The notes beneath the pieces were generated by a model. That model saw only the letters and a list, made by a program, of their open reading frames with translations. It was not told the origin of the DNA and did no database searches. Of a stretch of 64,000 nucleotides of DNA, positions 8,810-17,290 are shown piece after piece. This DNA comes from Rhodobacter flavimaris (GTDB taxonomy: Bacteria; Pseudomonadota; Alphaproteobacteria; Rhodobacterales; Rhodobacteraceae): NCBI RefSeq assembly GCF_021378075.1, contig NZ_JAJUOS010000005.1:124001-188000 (forward strand), read 5' to 3'. Both the position numbers and the translations under genes were made by a program. Each line of letters opens with the position of its first letter. The stretch's first letter is position 1.

Positions 8810-8834
8810 GGAGTTTTTCCTTCCGCGCGGGCAG

Positions 8835-8863
8835 TAGACAAAGCGGGGCTTCCCTGCTATATG
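8835..8863 (+). promoter_or_regulatory. Sigma70-type promoter of rpsU
   Basis: TAGACA (8835-8840) and TATATG (8858-8863) are separated by exactly 17 bases, 53 bases before the rpsU ATG. Seen by eye only. Confidence 0.65.
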
Positions 8864-8915
8864 GCCGCTTCCTGCACTCTGATGCAACTCTAACTTAGGA
8901 AGGTGGTGACACCAC

Positions 8916-9122
8916 ATGCAGGTCAGCGTTCGCGACAACAACGTCGAACAGGCGCTTCGTGCTCTGAAGAAAAAACTTCAGCGCGAGGGGGTTTTCCGTG
9001 AAATGAAGCTCAAGCAACATTTCGAGAAGCCTTCGGTCAAGAAAGCGCGCGAGAAAGCTGAAGCCGTCCGTCGTGCCCGTAAACTGGCACGGAAGAAGGC
9101 CCAGCGCGAAGGCGCTCTCTAA
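8916..9122 (+). CDS. rpsU: 30S ribosomal protein S21
   Basis: 68 residues, the usual S21 length: N-terminal [20 protein letters not shown], a basic middle and a Lys/Arg-rich tail. S21 sits in the 30S head-platform region near the anti-Shine-Dalgarno and assists initiation. The Shine-Dalgarno TAGGAAGG lies unusually far upstream (about 12 bases), separated by GTGGTGACACCAC, which could form a small hairpin. It has its own promoter and terminator and no cotranscribed neighbour. Confidence 0.96.
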   Translation: MQVSVRDNNVEQALRALKKKLQREGVFREMKLKQHFEKPSVKKAREKAEAVRRARKLARKKAQREGAL

Positions 9123-9159
9123 GCACCTGAAAATGCTGGCGGTTTATCCGCAACAATCA

Positions 9160-9190
9160 ACCCCCATGGCCCCGCCATCGGGGGTTTTTT
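9160..9190 (+). terminator. Rho-independent terminator of rpsU
   Basis: Stem ACCCCCATGGC pairing with GCCAT-C-GGGGG (one bulged C) over a short loop, followed by six T residues. Confidence 0.88.
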
Positions 9191-9248
9191 GGTGCTCACG
9201 CGGTCGTGAATTGCGCTTATGCCGCGCCCGCACACAGGCTCTCGCATC

Positions 9249-10697
9249 ATGCCCGATTTCGGCCCTGTCTTTCACCATCTAGGACTGATTCTGCTGGCGC
9301 TCGGGGTCACCATGCTTGCCCCCGCTGCGCTGGATTTGTCGCTAGCGGATCCGAACTGGGCGCAAGTATTCGAGGCCGCAATCATAACGATTCTCTTTGG
9401 TGCGCTGCTGGCGCTGGCCTCCCGGGTGGACCGCGGCAAGGGCCTGTCGCTGCGCCAGGCCTATCTGCTCACCGCTGCGATCTGGGTGATCGTGCCCGCG
9501 TTCGGCGCGTTGCCCTTTATTCTGGGCAAACCCGACGTCAGCTATACCGATGCCTATTTCGAGGCAGTCTCGGGGATCACCACCACCGGCTACACCGTGT
9601 TCCTCAAGCTTGAGGAGCTGCCGAAATCGGTCGTCCTGTGGCGCGGGATGCTGAACTGGATGGGCGGGCTGGGGATCGCCTTCGTGGCGATGATCTTCCT
9701 GCCGGTGATGCGCATCGGCGGGATGCGCTACTTCCAGACCGAGGGGTTCGACACGCTGGGCAAGGTGCTGCCGCGCGCCCGCGATATTGCGATCTCGCTG
9801 CTACAGATATACTCGGGCCTGACGCTTCTGTGCGCGCTGATCTTCCTGCTGTGCGGGATGCCGGCGCTTGATGCGGTGATCCATGCCATGGCCGCCATCG
9901 CCACGGGTGGCTTTGGCACATATGACGCGAATTTCGCAATCTGGTCGCCCGCCGCGCAATATGCAGGGCTTGTCTTCATGCTTCTGGGCGCGATGCCCTA
10001 TATCCGTTTCTTCCAACTGGTGCAGGGGCAAGCCAAGCCGCTCTGGCGCGACTCGCAGGTCCGCGCCTTCCTGCGCTGGTTTGCCTATTTTTGCGTGATG
10101 ATGTCGGCCTACCGCGCGATCCGCGAGGATATCGCCTTCGAGCAGGTTTTTCGTGAAACCGCGTTCAACTTTGCCTCGGTGCTGACCGGCACCGGTTTCG
10201 GCGTTTCCGGGATCGAGGCTTGGGGGCCCTTCGCGCTGGTGCTGGCCTTCCTGCTGGGGCTGGCGGGTGGCTGCACCGGGTCCAGCTCGGGCGCGCTGTC
10301 GGTGTTCCGGGTGCAGGTGGTTTTCGCCGCGATCGGCACCAGCATTCGTCAGCTGCACTCACCCCACCGGGTGATCCAGCCACATTACGACGGCAAGGCG
10401 CTGGACGAGACAACGCTTTACCCACTGATGCTGCATGTCACCGGTTATATCCTGACGCTCGGCGTGCTCTCGGTCGCGATGTCGATGGCCGGTGTCGATC
10501 TGACCTCGGCGCTGTTCGCGATCTGGGGCTGCATCGGAAATATCGGTTTCGGCATCGGGCCGATGGTTACGCGCACCGGAACCATGGTCGATTTCAACGA
10601 CACGGCGACCTGGCTGATGACGCTGGCGATGCTGCTGGGGCGGCTTGGGCTGCTTGCGATCCTGGTGCTGGCCCTGCCGCGCTTCTGGCGCGACTAG
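9249..10697 (+). CDS. trkH: TrkH family potassium uptake protein
   Basis: Membrane subunit of the Trk K+ uptake system, about 482 residues, with many hydrophobic helices. The four pore-loop filter segments are recognisable: SGITTTGYTVF, IATGGFGTYDANF, LTGTGFGVSG and GNIGFGIGPM. The GGCTGSSSGALSVFR block is the usual TrkH basic linker. I prefer the ATG at 9249 (MPDFGP) to one at 9219, since family members begin with such a short lead; neither has a strong Shine-Dalgarno. No TrkA regulatory subunit is adjacent. It converges on aldR, overlapping it by 4 bases. Confidence 0.92.
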   Translation: MPDFGPVFHHLGLILLALGVTMLAPAALDLSLADPNWAQVFEAAIITILFGALLALASRVDRGKGLSLRQAYLLTAAIWVIVPAFGALPFILGKPDVSYTDAYFEAVSGITTTGYTVFLKLEELPKSVVLWRGMLNWMGGLGIAFVAMIFLPVMRIGGMRYFQTEGFDTLGKVLPRARDIAISLLQIYSGLTLLCALIFLLCGMPALDAVIHAMAAIATGGFGTYDANFAIWSPAAQYAGLVFMLLGAMPYIRFFQLVQGQAKPLWRDSQVRAFLRWFAYFCVMMSAYRAIREDIAFEQVFRETAFNFASVLTGTGFGVSGIEAWGPFALVLAFLLGLAGGCTGSSSGALSVFRVQVVFAAIGTSIRQLHSPHRVIQPHYDGKALDETTLYPLMLHVTGYILTLGVLSVAMSMAGVDLTSALFAIWGCIGNIGFGIGPMVTRTGTMVDFNDTATWLMTLAMLLGRLGLLAILVLALPRFWRD

Positions 10698-11152
10698 ACC
10701 GGCAGCGCGGTTGTCTTGAACACGGTGCGCAGCGCAAAGCTCGACTGCATCCCCTGCACACCCGGCAACCGTGCGAGCTTGGCGCGGTGGATGCGCGCGA
10801 AATCCTCGGTATCCTCGGCCACGACCTTCAGCAGATAATCGGCCGAACCCGCCATCAGGTGGCACTCCAGCACATCGGGGATCTTCTTGACCTCGCGCTC
10901 GAAGGCCTCGAGCACCTCATCGGCCTGCCCAGATAGGGTGATCTCGACAAAGACCGTGGTCGGGCGCCCGAGCTTGCGGGTATCAAGCAGCGCCACATAG
11001 TCGCGAATATAGCCCTCTTCCTCCAGCCGCTGCACCCGGCGATGGCAGGCCGAGGCCGAGAGGTTCACCCGCTCGGACAGTTCCGCGTTAGAGATGCGGC
11101 CCTGCTTTTGCAGCACGGTCAGGATTCGGCGATCTGTGGCGTCAAGCGTCAT
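10694..11152 (-). CDS. aldR: Lrp/AsnC family regulator, probable AldR
   Basis: 152 residues: N-terminal winged helix (LDATDRRILTVLQKQGRISNAELSERV with recognition helix SASACHRRVQRL) and a RAM/AsnC ligand domain (VLECHLMAGSADYLLKVVAED). It is divergent from alanine dehydrogenase, the standard place for AldR, which activates ald in response to alanine. The start at 11152 (MTLDATD) removes an unsupported leader. The palindrome ATTGCGCAAT touches the start codon and the GGAG is 13+ bases away, so the transcript may be nearly leaderless and self-regulated. Confidence 0.88.
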   Translation of the reverse strand: MTLDATDRRILTVLQKQGRISNAELSERVNLSASACHRRVQRLEEEGYIRDYVALLDTRKLGRPTTVFVEITLSGQADEVLEAFEREVKKIPDVLECHLMAGSADYLLKVVAEDTEDFARIHRAKLARLPGVQGMQSSFALRTVFKTTALPV

Positions 11153-11153
11153 G

Positions 11154-11163
11154 ATTGCGCAAT
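11154..11163. promoter_or_regulatory. Candidate AldR operator, palindrome ATTGCGCAAT
   Basis: A perfect 10-bp palindrome next to the aldR start. A near copy, ATTGCGGCAA, lies at 11240-11249 in the same divergent spacer. The assignment to AldR is inference from position. Confidence 0.4.
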
Positions 11164-11301
11164 TTTCTCCGGTCAAAATCAGGATACCCAGAAGATATCG
11201 CCTCAAACCACCCGGAATCGCAACAGGAATTCAACACAATTGCGGCAAAAAGCGCGCAGGATCGTCCACATGCAGATCTCAGGATCCAGGGAGGATACCA
11301 A

Positions 11302-12420
11302 ATGAAAATCGGATGCGTGCGCGAAATCAAGCCGCAGGAATTCCGCGTCGGCATGACGCCGGGCGCGGCCACCGAGGCTGTTGCGAACGGCCATGAAGTG
11401 CTGATCGAGGCGGGCGCGGGCATGGGCTCGGGCTTTGCCGATGCCGACTATATCGAGGCAGGCGCCAAGATCCTGCCCGACGCTGCGGCCGTCTTTGCCG
11501 AGGCCGACATGATCGTGAAGGTCAAGGAGCCCCAAGCCGTCGAGCGCGCAATGCTGCGCCCCGGCCAGATCCTGTTCACCTACCTGCACCTGGCCCCCGA
11601 TCCGGAGCAAACCAAGGACCTGATCAAGTCGGGCGCCACCTGCATCGCCTATGAAACCGTGACCGACCGCAACGGCGGCCTGCCGCTGCTGGCGCCGATG
11701 TCCGAGGTCGCGGGCAAGCTGGCCCCGCAGGTCGGCGCCTACACGCTGCAAAAGGCCAATGGCGGCCGCGGCGTGCTGATGGGCGGCGTTCCGGGCGTGG
11801 CCCCGGCCAAAGTCGTCGTGATCGGCGGCGGCGTGGTGGGCACTCATGCGGCCCGAGTGGCTGCCGGGATGGGCGCCGATGTCACCGTTCTTGACCGCTC
11901 GCTGCCGCGCCTGCGCCAGCTTGACGACATGTTCGGCAAGACCTTCCGCACCGCCTATTCGAGCCGCGCCACCACGGCCGAGCTTGTCTCGCAGGCCGAC
12001 ATGGTCATCGGCGCCGTGCTGATCCCGGGCGCCGCGGCGCCCAAGCTGGTGACGCGCGACATGCTCAAGACCATGAAGCCCGGCGCAGTCATCGTCGATG
12101 TCGCGATCGACCAGGGCGGCTGCTGCGAGACCTCGCGCGCCACCACCCACCAGGATCCGATCTACGAGGTCGATGGCGTGATGCATTACTGCGTGGCGAA
12201 CATGCCGGGCGCGGTTGCCCGCACCTCGACGCTGGCGCTTGGCAACGCGACGCTGCCCTTCATGCTGGCGCTGGCCAACAAGGGCTGGAAGCAGGCCTGC
12301 TACGAAGACCCGCACCTGCTGGCCGGTCTGAACGTGCACGCGGGCCACATCACCTGCCCGCCGGTGGGCGAGGCGCTCGGGATGCCGTTCATCACGGCGC
12401 ACGAGGCCCTGTCAATCTAA
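11302..12420 (+). CDS. ald: Alanine dehydrogenase
   Basis: 372 residues, the normal Ald length. It interconverts L-alanine and pyruvate plus ammonia with NAD. Seen: N-terminal MKIGCVREIKPQEFRVGMTPG with the substrate-binding Arg15, KVKEPQ with the catalytic Lys, YLHLAPD with the catalytic His, the nucleotide loop IGGGVVGTHAARVAAGMGA, and VDVAIDQGG with the catalytic Asp. GGGAGGAT precedes the ATG, which rules out the longer frame. It is probably controlled by the divergent aldR and ends at a strong terminator. Confidence 0.97.
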   Translation: MKIGCVREIKPQEFRVGMTPGAATEAVANGHEVLIEAGAGMGSGFADADYIEAGAKILPDAAAVFAEADMIVKVKEPQAVERAMLRPGQILFTYLHLAPDPEQTKDLIKSGATCIAYETVTDRNGGLPLLAPMSEVAGKLAPQVGAYTLQKANGGRGVLMGGVPGVAPAKVVVIGGGVVGTHAARVAAGMGADVTVLDRSLPRLRQLDDMFGKTFRTAYSSRATTAELVSQADMVIGAVLIPGAAAPKLVTRDMLKTMKPGAVIVDVAIDQGGCCETSRATTHQDPIYEVDGVMHYCVANMPGAVARTSTLALGNATLPFMLALANKGWKQACYEDPHLLAGLNVHAGHITCPPVGEALGMPFITAHEALSI

Positions 12421-12424
12421 GCAA

Positions 12425-12452
12425 AAGGCCCGGTCAAACGACCGGGCCTTTT
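12425..12452. terminator. Bidirectional terminator between ald and mscL
   Basis: AAGGCCCGGTC pairs with GACCGGGCCTT over an AAAC loop; T residues on the right and A residues on the left make it usable from both strands. Confidence 0.85.
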
Positions 12453-12473
12453 CATTCCAGCGATCCACGCGAC

Positions 12474-12896
12474 TTACTTTTGCAGCGCGTCGCGGATTTG
12501 CAGCAGAACCTCCAGCTCGGTCGGGCCTGCGGGCGCGGCGGGCGCGGGTTCCTCGGGCGGGTTGGCCGCGTCCTTGATGCGGTTGACCGCCTTGACCAGC
12601 AGGAACACCACGAAGGCGATGATCAGGAAGTTGATGACCGCCGTGATGAAGGCGCCATAGGCGAAGACCGGCGCACCGGCATCGCGCGCGGCGGCCAGCG
12701 AGGCGAACTCACCTTCGCCCAGGTTCACGAAGAGGTTGGAGAAGTCGATCCCGCCGGTGACCACCCCGATGATCGGGTTGATCAGGTCCGAGACCAGCGA
12801 GGTCACGATCGCGGTAAAAGCCGCGCCGATGATGATACCAACGGCCATGTCCATGACATTGCCCTTGGCGATGAAATTCTTGAACTCTTTGATCAT
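12474..12896 (-). CDS. mscL: Large-conductance mechanosensitive channel
   Basis: 140 residues. N-terminal amphipathic helix [20 protein letters not shown], first membrane helix ([21 protein letters not shown]), a periplasmic loop, second membrane helix ([23 protein letters not shown]) and a Pro/Ala linker before a C-terminal bundle helix ([11 protein letters not shown]). It opens under membrane tension to release solutes during hypo-osmotic shock. The start at 12896 is the family start; the longer frame is unsupported. It converges on ald and shares its terminator. Confidence 0.96.
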   Translation of the reverse strand: MIKEFKNFIAKGNVMDMAVGIIIGAAFTAIVTSLVSDLINPIIGVVTGGIDFSNLFVNLGEGEFASLAAARDAGAPVFAYGAFITAVINFLIIAFVVFLLVKAVNRIKDAANPPEEPAPAAPAGPTELEVLLQIRDALQK

Positions 12897-13022
12897 TTCT
12901 TGCCCCTGAACAGTGCCGCGTCGTTTGGTCGCGACCCGTAAGGGGTAGCATGATTCCAATCCGACTGCATCTTTACCGTAGGGGGAATTTCGCGCCTCGC
13001 ATCCCCGCGTCAGGAGGTTTTC

Positions 13023-13718
13023 ATGTTCGACCTTGCCCGCCATCCCGTCACGCAACGCTGGCCCGCAACCGATCCAACGGCGATCCAGCTGTATTCGCGC
13101 CCCACCCCGAACGGGGTCAAAGTGTCGATCATGCTAGAGGAACTCGGGTCGCCCTATGAGGCGCATCACATCCGCTTCGAGGAGCGCGAGCAATTCTCGC
13201 CCGAGTTTTCCGCGCTCAACCCGAACAACAAGATCCCCGCGATCATCGACCCGAACGGCCCCGGCGCGCAGCCCCTGACCCTGACCGAGAGCGGCGCGAT
13301 CCTGATCTACCTCGCCGAGAAGACCGGGCGCCTCATGCCCGCGCAGGACCGCTATCCGATCCTGCAATGGCTGATGTTCCAGGTCAGCTTCGTCGGCCCG
13401 ATGTTTGGCCAGCTGGCCTACTATCACACCGGCGCCGGACGCGAGATCGAAGACCCGCGCGCCAAGGAACGCTTCCGCGCCGAGGTCGAGCGCGAACTCA
13501 AGCTGCTGGATGCCGCGCTTGAGGGGAAAGACTGGATCGCCGGGGAATACTCGATCGCCGATATTGCCATTGCACCCTGGCTGCGCGCACTGCGCGACGG
13601 CTACAAGGCGGCGGATATCGCGGGATGGGATCAGCTGCGCAATGTGCCCGGCTATCTCGACCGGTTCCTGGCCCGCCCGGCAGTACAGCGCGGGCTGAAC
13701 ACGCCCCGGCGCGACTAA
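13023..13718 (+). CDS. Glutathione S-transferase family protein (YfcG/Nu-class-like)
   Basis: 231 residues. N-terminal thioredoxin fold with [28 protein letters not shown] carrying the cis-proline, and [14 protein letters not shown] that binds the glutathione gamma-glutamyl part; C-terminal all-helical domain with the conserved [14 protein letters not shown]. The TPNGxK motif is typical of YfcG/YghU disulfide-bond reductases rather than classic conjugating GSTs. AGGAGG lies 8 bases before the ATG. It appears monocistronic. Physiological substrate not readable. Confidence 0.9.
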   Translation: MFDLARHPVTQRWPATDPTAIQLYSRPTPNGVKVSIMLEELGSPYEAHHIRFEEREQFSPEFSALNPNNKIPAIIDPNGPGAQPLTLTESGAILIYLAEKTGRLMPAQDRYPILQWLMFQVSFVGPMFGQLAYYHTGAGREIEDPRAKERFRAEVERELKLLDAALEGKDWIAGEYSIADIAIAPWLRALRDGYKAADIAGWDQLRNVPGYLDRFLARPAVQRGLNTPRRD

Positions 13719-13721
13719 CGA

Positions 13722-14093
13722 TCAGCCGGGCATCGCCTGACGCAGCCGGCCACGGGCCTGAGCCATCCGGGCCCGGGCGCGGTCACGCTCATCGGCATGG
13801 AAGGCGCGCTCCAGCGGCAGGGTTTCCTCAAGCGAGGCCAGATCGTCGCGCAATGCGGCAAGGGCAGATTGCAGCGTCTCGGCCTCGGTCGCCCCTGCCT
13901 GCTCCTGCAAGGCAGCGCATTCGCCCAAAAGCGTCCGCAGGGCGGCCACACGCCCCATGACCATGGCCTCGGCCGCCGCGCAACGCGCCATGTCACCGGC
14001 CGCGCGTGACAGCTCTTCCACCGCTGCGTCGATTGTATCCTCGGGCAGCGCGAAGGCCTGCCCCACGCCAATCCAGTTCACCTCACCCGTCAT
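13722..14093 (-). CDS. Hypothetical coiled-coil protein
   Basis: 123 residues with no family I recognise. It is rich in Ala, Glu, Arg and Leu and predicted by eye to be almost entirely helical, with heptad-like stretches at about 45-118 (ETLQSALAALRDDLASLEETL). No signal peptide or membrane segment. GGGGGAA lies just before the ATG. Amino acid composition is balanced, unlike the Arg/Pro-rich overlapping frames, which supports this frame. It ends 3 bases from the GST stop (convergent). Confidence 0.6.
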   Translation of the reverse strand: MTGEVNWIGVGQAFALPEDTIDAAVEELSRAAGDMARCAAAEAMVMGRVAALRTLLGECAALQEQAGATEAETLQSALAALRDDLASLEETLPLERAFHADERDRARARMAQARGRLRQAMPG

Positions 14094-14164
14094 CGTTCCC
14101 CCGCAGATCGCTTCTGCGGGCAGGCTCTCAGATCAAAGTGAACAAGTGGTGAACGGTAGCCCGA

Positions 14165-14956
14165 TCAGGCGGGTTGGCGCAGAATCTTGCACATGGGCTC
14201 GAACATCTCGGCATTGGCCGCGATGACCGAGCCGCTTTCGAAGATGTCGCGCCCCTCGCGCACCGGGCCGATGAAACCGCCGGCTTCCTTCACGAGGATC
14301 AGGCCCGCAGCCATATCCCACGGGTTGATGCCGCGCTCCCAATAGCCTTCGTAGCGGCCCGCGGCCACATAGGCGAGGTCAAGCGCCGCCGAACCGAAGC
14401 GACGCACACCGGCGCAGACCGGCATCAGGCGCGCAAGGTCTTGCAGCGTCGCGGGCAGGGTCGATTTACCGCCGAAGGGCACACCAGTCGCAAAGATCGC
14501 CTCGATCATGTTGCGGCGGCCCGAGACGCGCAGGCGGGTCTCGTTCATAAAGGCGCCAAGGCCCTTCTCGGCGTAATAAAGCTCATCCTTGGCCGCGTCG
14601 AAGATCACCCCGGCGACAACCTCGCCCTTGTGCTCAAGCGCGATCGAGACCGCCCAATGCGGCAGGCCGTGCAGGAAGTTGGTGGTGCCATCGAGCGGAT
14701 CGACGATCCAGCGGCGGGTCGGGTCTTCGCCGGCGTCCTCGCCGGTTTCCTCACCCAGCCAGCCATAGGACGGGCGGGCGCCGCGCAGCTCTTCCTTGAT
14801 GATGCGCTCGGCCTCGCGGTCGGCTTTCGACACGAAATCCCCCGGACCCTTGGACGAGACCTGAAGGTTCTCGACTTCGCGGAAGTCCTTGACCAGCGAG
14901 CGGCCAGCCTTGCGGGCTGCCTTGATCATCAGGTTGAGGTTTGCGCTGCCTTGCAT
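14165..14956 (-). CDS. Inositol monophosphatase family protein (SuhB/IMPase)
   Basis: 263 residues, Mg-dependent phosphomonoesterase of the IMPase/FBPase fold. Seen: GEETGED (metal-binding Glu), the hallmark WIVDPLDGTTNFLHG (metal-binding Asp and Thr), and the C-terminal metal site INPWDMAAGLILVKEAGG. Family substrates include inositol-1-phosphate and nucleotide phosphates (CysQ-like members are longer); I cannot decide which. The start 14956 is preceded by AAGGAG at 7 bases, better than the upstream ATG at 14992. Monocistronic by spacing. Confidence 0.92.
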   Translation of the reverse strand: MQGSANLNLMIKAARKAGRSLVKDFREVENLQVSSKGPGDFVSKADREAERIIKEELRGARPSYGWLGEETGEDAGEDPTRRWIVDPLDGTTNFLHGLPHWAVSIALEHKGEVVAGVIFDAAKDELYYAEKGLGAFMNETRLRVSGRRNMIEAIFATGVPFGGKSTLPATLQDLARLMPVCAGVRRFGSAALDLAYVAAGRYEGYWERGINPWDMAAGLILVKEAGGFIGPVREGRDIFESGSVIAANAEMFEPMCKILRQPA

Positions 14957-15016
14957 CGGGGGGCTCCTTTGGCTCAAGGGCTCGCCATACACAAGGCGCG
15001 CCGAGATTCCAAGGGG

Positions 15017-16219
15017 TCAGCTGCCGGTGATGAACTCGGATCGCTTGGGCAGAAGGATCGTCAGCACCCCCATCGCGGGCAGGACCGAGCAGATCAGGTA
15101 AACCGTGCGGATGCCGTAGTGGTCGGCCAGCACACCAAGCGCCGCCGCAGCGATCCCGCCCATGCCGAAGGCAAGCCCGAAGAAGATGCCCGCGACCATG
15201 CCCACCCTGCCCGGCAGCAGTTCCTGCGCGAAGACGACGATGGCCGAGAAGGCCGAGGCGAGGATCAAGCCGATCAGCACCGACAGCACCCCGGAGGCCA
15301 CAAGCCCCACATGCGGCAGCGCCAGCGTGAAGGGCAGAACGCCCAGGATTGATATCCAGATCACGGTCATCGGGCCCCAGCGGTCGGCCACCGGCCCGCC
15401 CAGCACCGTCCCCGCCGCCACCGCGCCAAGGAACAAGAACAACATCAGCTGCGCCGTGCGGGTATCCACCGCGAAGGTCTCGATCAGGTAGAAGGTGTAA
15501 TAAGAGCTAATTGAGGCCATGTAGATATTCTTGGTGAAGGTCAGGAAGGCCAGCACCGACAGCGCCACGACGACACGATTGCGCGGCAGCGGCAGGGTCT
15601 TGTCGCCCGCCCGGCGCACGCGGTTGCCCAAAACGCCGCCATACCAGCGGCTGACGCGCACCAGAACCGTGCCCGCGATCACCGCCAGAATGCCGAAGAG
15701 CGCAACCGACCCGCGCCCCAGCGGCAGTACGATGAAGGCCGCAAGCAAGGGCCCGATCGCCGTGCCGAAATTGCCGCCGACCTGAAACACCGATTGCGCC
15801 AGCCCAAAGCGCCCGCCCGAGGCCAGACGTGCCACGCGGCTGCTTTCGGGATGGAAGATGGCCGATCCGATGCCGATCAGCATCGCGCCCAAGATCAGCA
15901 CCGGGTAGCTGGGCGCGAAGGCCAGCACCAGCACCCCGAAGAAGGTCGAGGCCGAGGCCACCGGCAGCGACCATGGCTGCGGGCGCGCATCGGTGAAAAT
16001 CCCGATGGCGGGCTGCAACAGCGAGGCAGTGCCCTGGAAGGCCAGCGTCATCATCCCGATCTGCCAGTAATCGAGCGCGAAATCCGCCTTCAGCATGGGA
16101 TAGATCGCCGACAGCATCGACTGCATCACATCGTTGAGCATGTGGCACAGGCTGATCGCGATCAGGATCGGGAAGACGGTCGCGCTGGCGGCGCGGGTCG
16201 GCTGCGGAATGGCGGTCAT
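15017..16219 (-). CDS. MFS transporter, fosmidomycin resistance (Fsr) family
   Basis: 400 residues with about 12 membrane helices. Seen: the Fsr-like N-terminus ISLCHMLNDVMQSMLSAIYPMLK, the first-loop LLQPAIGIFTDARPQPW, and IGSAIFHPESSRVARLASGGRFGLAQSVFQVGGNFG, highly characteristic of Fsr exporters. A drug/metabolite:proton antiporter is likely. GAGGGA lies 7 bases before ATG 16219; the longer frame would run into the metR stop. It follows metR on the same strand with a 74-base gap, so cotranscription is possible. Confidence 0.9.
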   Translation of the reverse strand: MTAIPQPTRAASATVFPILIAISLCHMLNDVMQSMLSAIYPMLKADFALDYWQIGMMTLAFQGTASLLQPAIGIFTDARPQPWSLPVASASTFFGVLVLAFAPSYPVLILGAMLIGIGSAIFHPESSRVARLASGGRFGLAQSVFQVGGNFGTAIGPLLAAFIVLPLGRGSVALFGILAVIAGTVLVRVSRWYGGVLGNRVRRAGDKTLPLPRNRVVVALSVLAFLTFTKNIYMASISSYYTFYLIETFAVDTRTAQLMLFLFLGAVAAGTVLGGPVADRWGPMTVIWISILGVLPFTLALPHVGLVASGVLSVLIGLILASAFSAIVVFAQELLPGRVGMVAGIFFGLAFGMGGIAAAALGVLADHYGIRTVYLICSVLPAMGVLTILLPKRSEFITGS

Positions 16220-16293
16220 CGGAATGTCCCTCGGATTGCAACCGATGTAGGACGCACACGCCCCTTCGTCACGCACAGAATTGTGCGGATACA

Positions 16294-17199
16294 TCAGGCC
16301 CGCTGGAGCTTGACCGGTTCGGTCCGCGCCAGACGCAGGAAATGCGCCATATAGGGTTCGGTCGCGTCTTCCTCGCGCGTGGCGGCGTAAAGGCGCTTGG
16401 TCAGGCCCTTCTCGGTCACCGGGCGGGTGATGTAGTCGGGCTGGTATTTTACCTCGCGCAGCACCCAGTCGGGCAGCACGGCCACCCCGCGCCCCGAGGC
16501 CACGAGCATCAGGATCACGGTCGTCAGTTCCACCTTGCGATGGGCTTTCGGCTCAACCCGTGCGGGGGTCAGCAATTGCGTGAACACGTCCGAGCGCGCG
16601 CGGTCCACCGGATAGGTGATCAGTGTCTGATCCGCGAAATCCTCGGCCACCACATAGGGCTTGGCGGCAAGCGGGCTGTTCGAGGCGGCGATGAAGGTGG
16701 GCGAGTAATCGAAAAGCGGGTTGAAGACGATGCCCTCGATCTTTTCCGGGTCGGAGGAGATCACCAGATCGACCTCTTCGCGCGCCAGCGCGGGCAGCGC
16801 GTTGAAGGCAAGGCCGGGGCGGATGTCGATGTCGATCTCGGGCCAGGCGCGGCGGAACTGCTCTAACACCGGGAAAAGCCAGTCGAAACAGGCGTGGCAT
16901 TCGATGGCGATATGCAGCCGTCCGGCACGGCCCTTGCGCAGGGCGTCGAATTCCTGCTCGACCGCGTCGATCTCGGGCAGGATGCGTTCGGCAAGGCGCA
17001 AGAGCTTCATCCCCGCCGCCGACAGCCGCAGGGGCTTCGAGCGGCGCACGAACAGCTCGACCCCGGCCTGATCCTCAAGCCCCTTCACCTGATGCGACAG
17101 GGCCGACTGGGTGATGTGCAGAATATCCGCCGCGCGCGCGAGGCCGCCGGCATCGTGGATCGCCTTGATCGTCCGCAGGTGTCGAAACTCAAGATGCAT
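16294..17199 (-). CDS. metR: LysR family regulator, probable MetR
   Basis: 301 residues: N-terminal HTH (HLRTIKAIHDAGGLARAADILHITQSALSHQVKGLED) and a periplasmic-binding-like effector domain. The sequence fits MetR, the homocysteine-responsive activator of methionine genes, and its divergent position to metF agrees. I start at 17199 (MHLEFRHL), the family start; the longer frame overlaps the operator region. The intergenic inverted repeat at 17213-17236 is the likely binding site. Confidence 0.87.
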   Translation of the reverse strand: MHLEFRHLRTIKAIHDAGGLARAADILHITQSALSHQVKGLEDQAGVELFVRRSKPLRLSAAGMKLLRLAERILPEIDAVEQEFDALRKGRAGRLHIAIECHACFDWLFPVLEQFRRAWPEIDIDIRPGLAFNALPALAREEVDLVISSDPEKIEGIVFNPLFDYSPTFIAASNSPLAAKPYVVAEDFADQTLITYPVDRARSDVFTQLLTPARVEPKAHRKVELTTVILMLVASGRGVAVLPDWVLREVKYQPDYITRPVTEKGLTKRLYAATREEDATEPYMAHFLRLARTEPVKLQRA

Positions 17200-17212
17200 C
17201 TTGTTGTGCGCC

Positions 17213-17236
17213 TCATAACCTTCTTGAGGATTATGA
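17213..17236. promoter_or_regulatory. Inverted repeat in the metR-metF spacer, candidate MetR site
   Basis: TCATAA and TTATGA form a perfect inverted repeat with 12 bases between, and a T-N11-A-type LysR layout is possible. It lies between the two divergent starts; the MetR link is positional. Confidence 0.45.
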
Positions 17237-17290
17237 ATTTGTCTCACATCCCAGAATCAGGCACAAGGGGCGCAACGAAAGGATACCATC

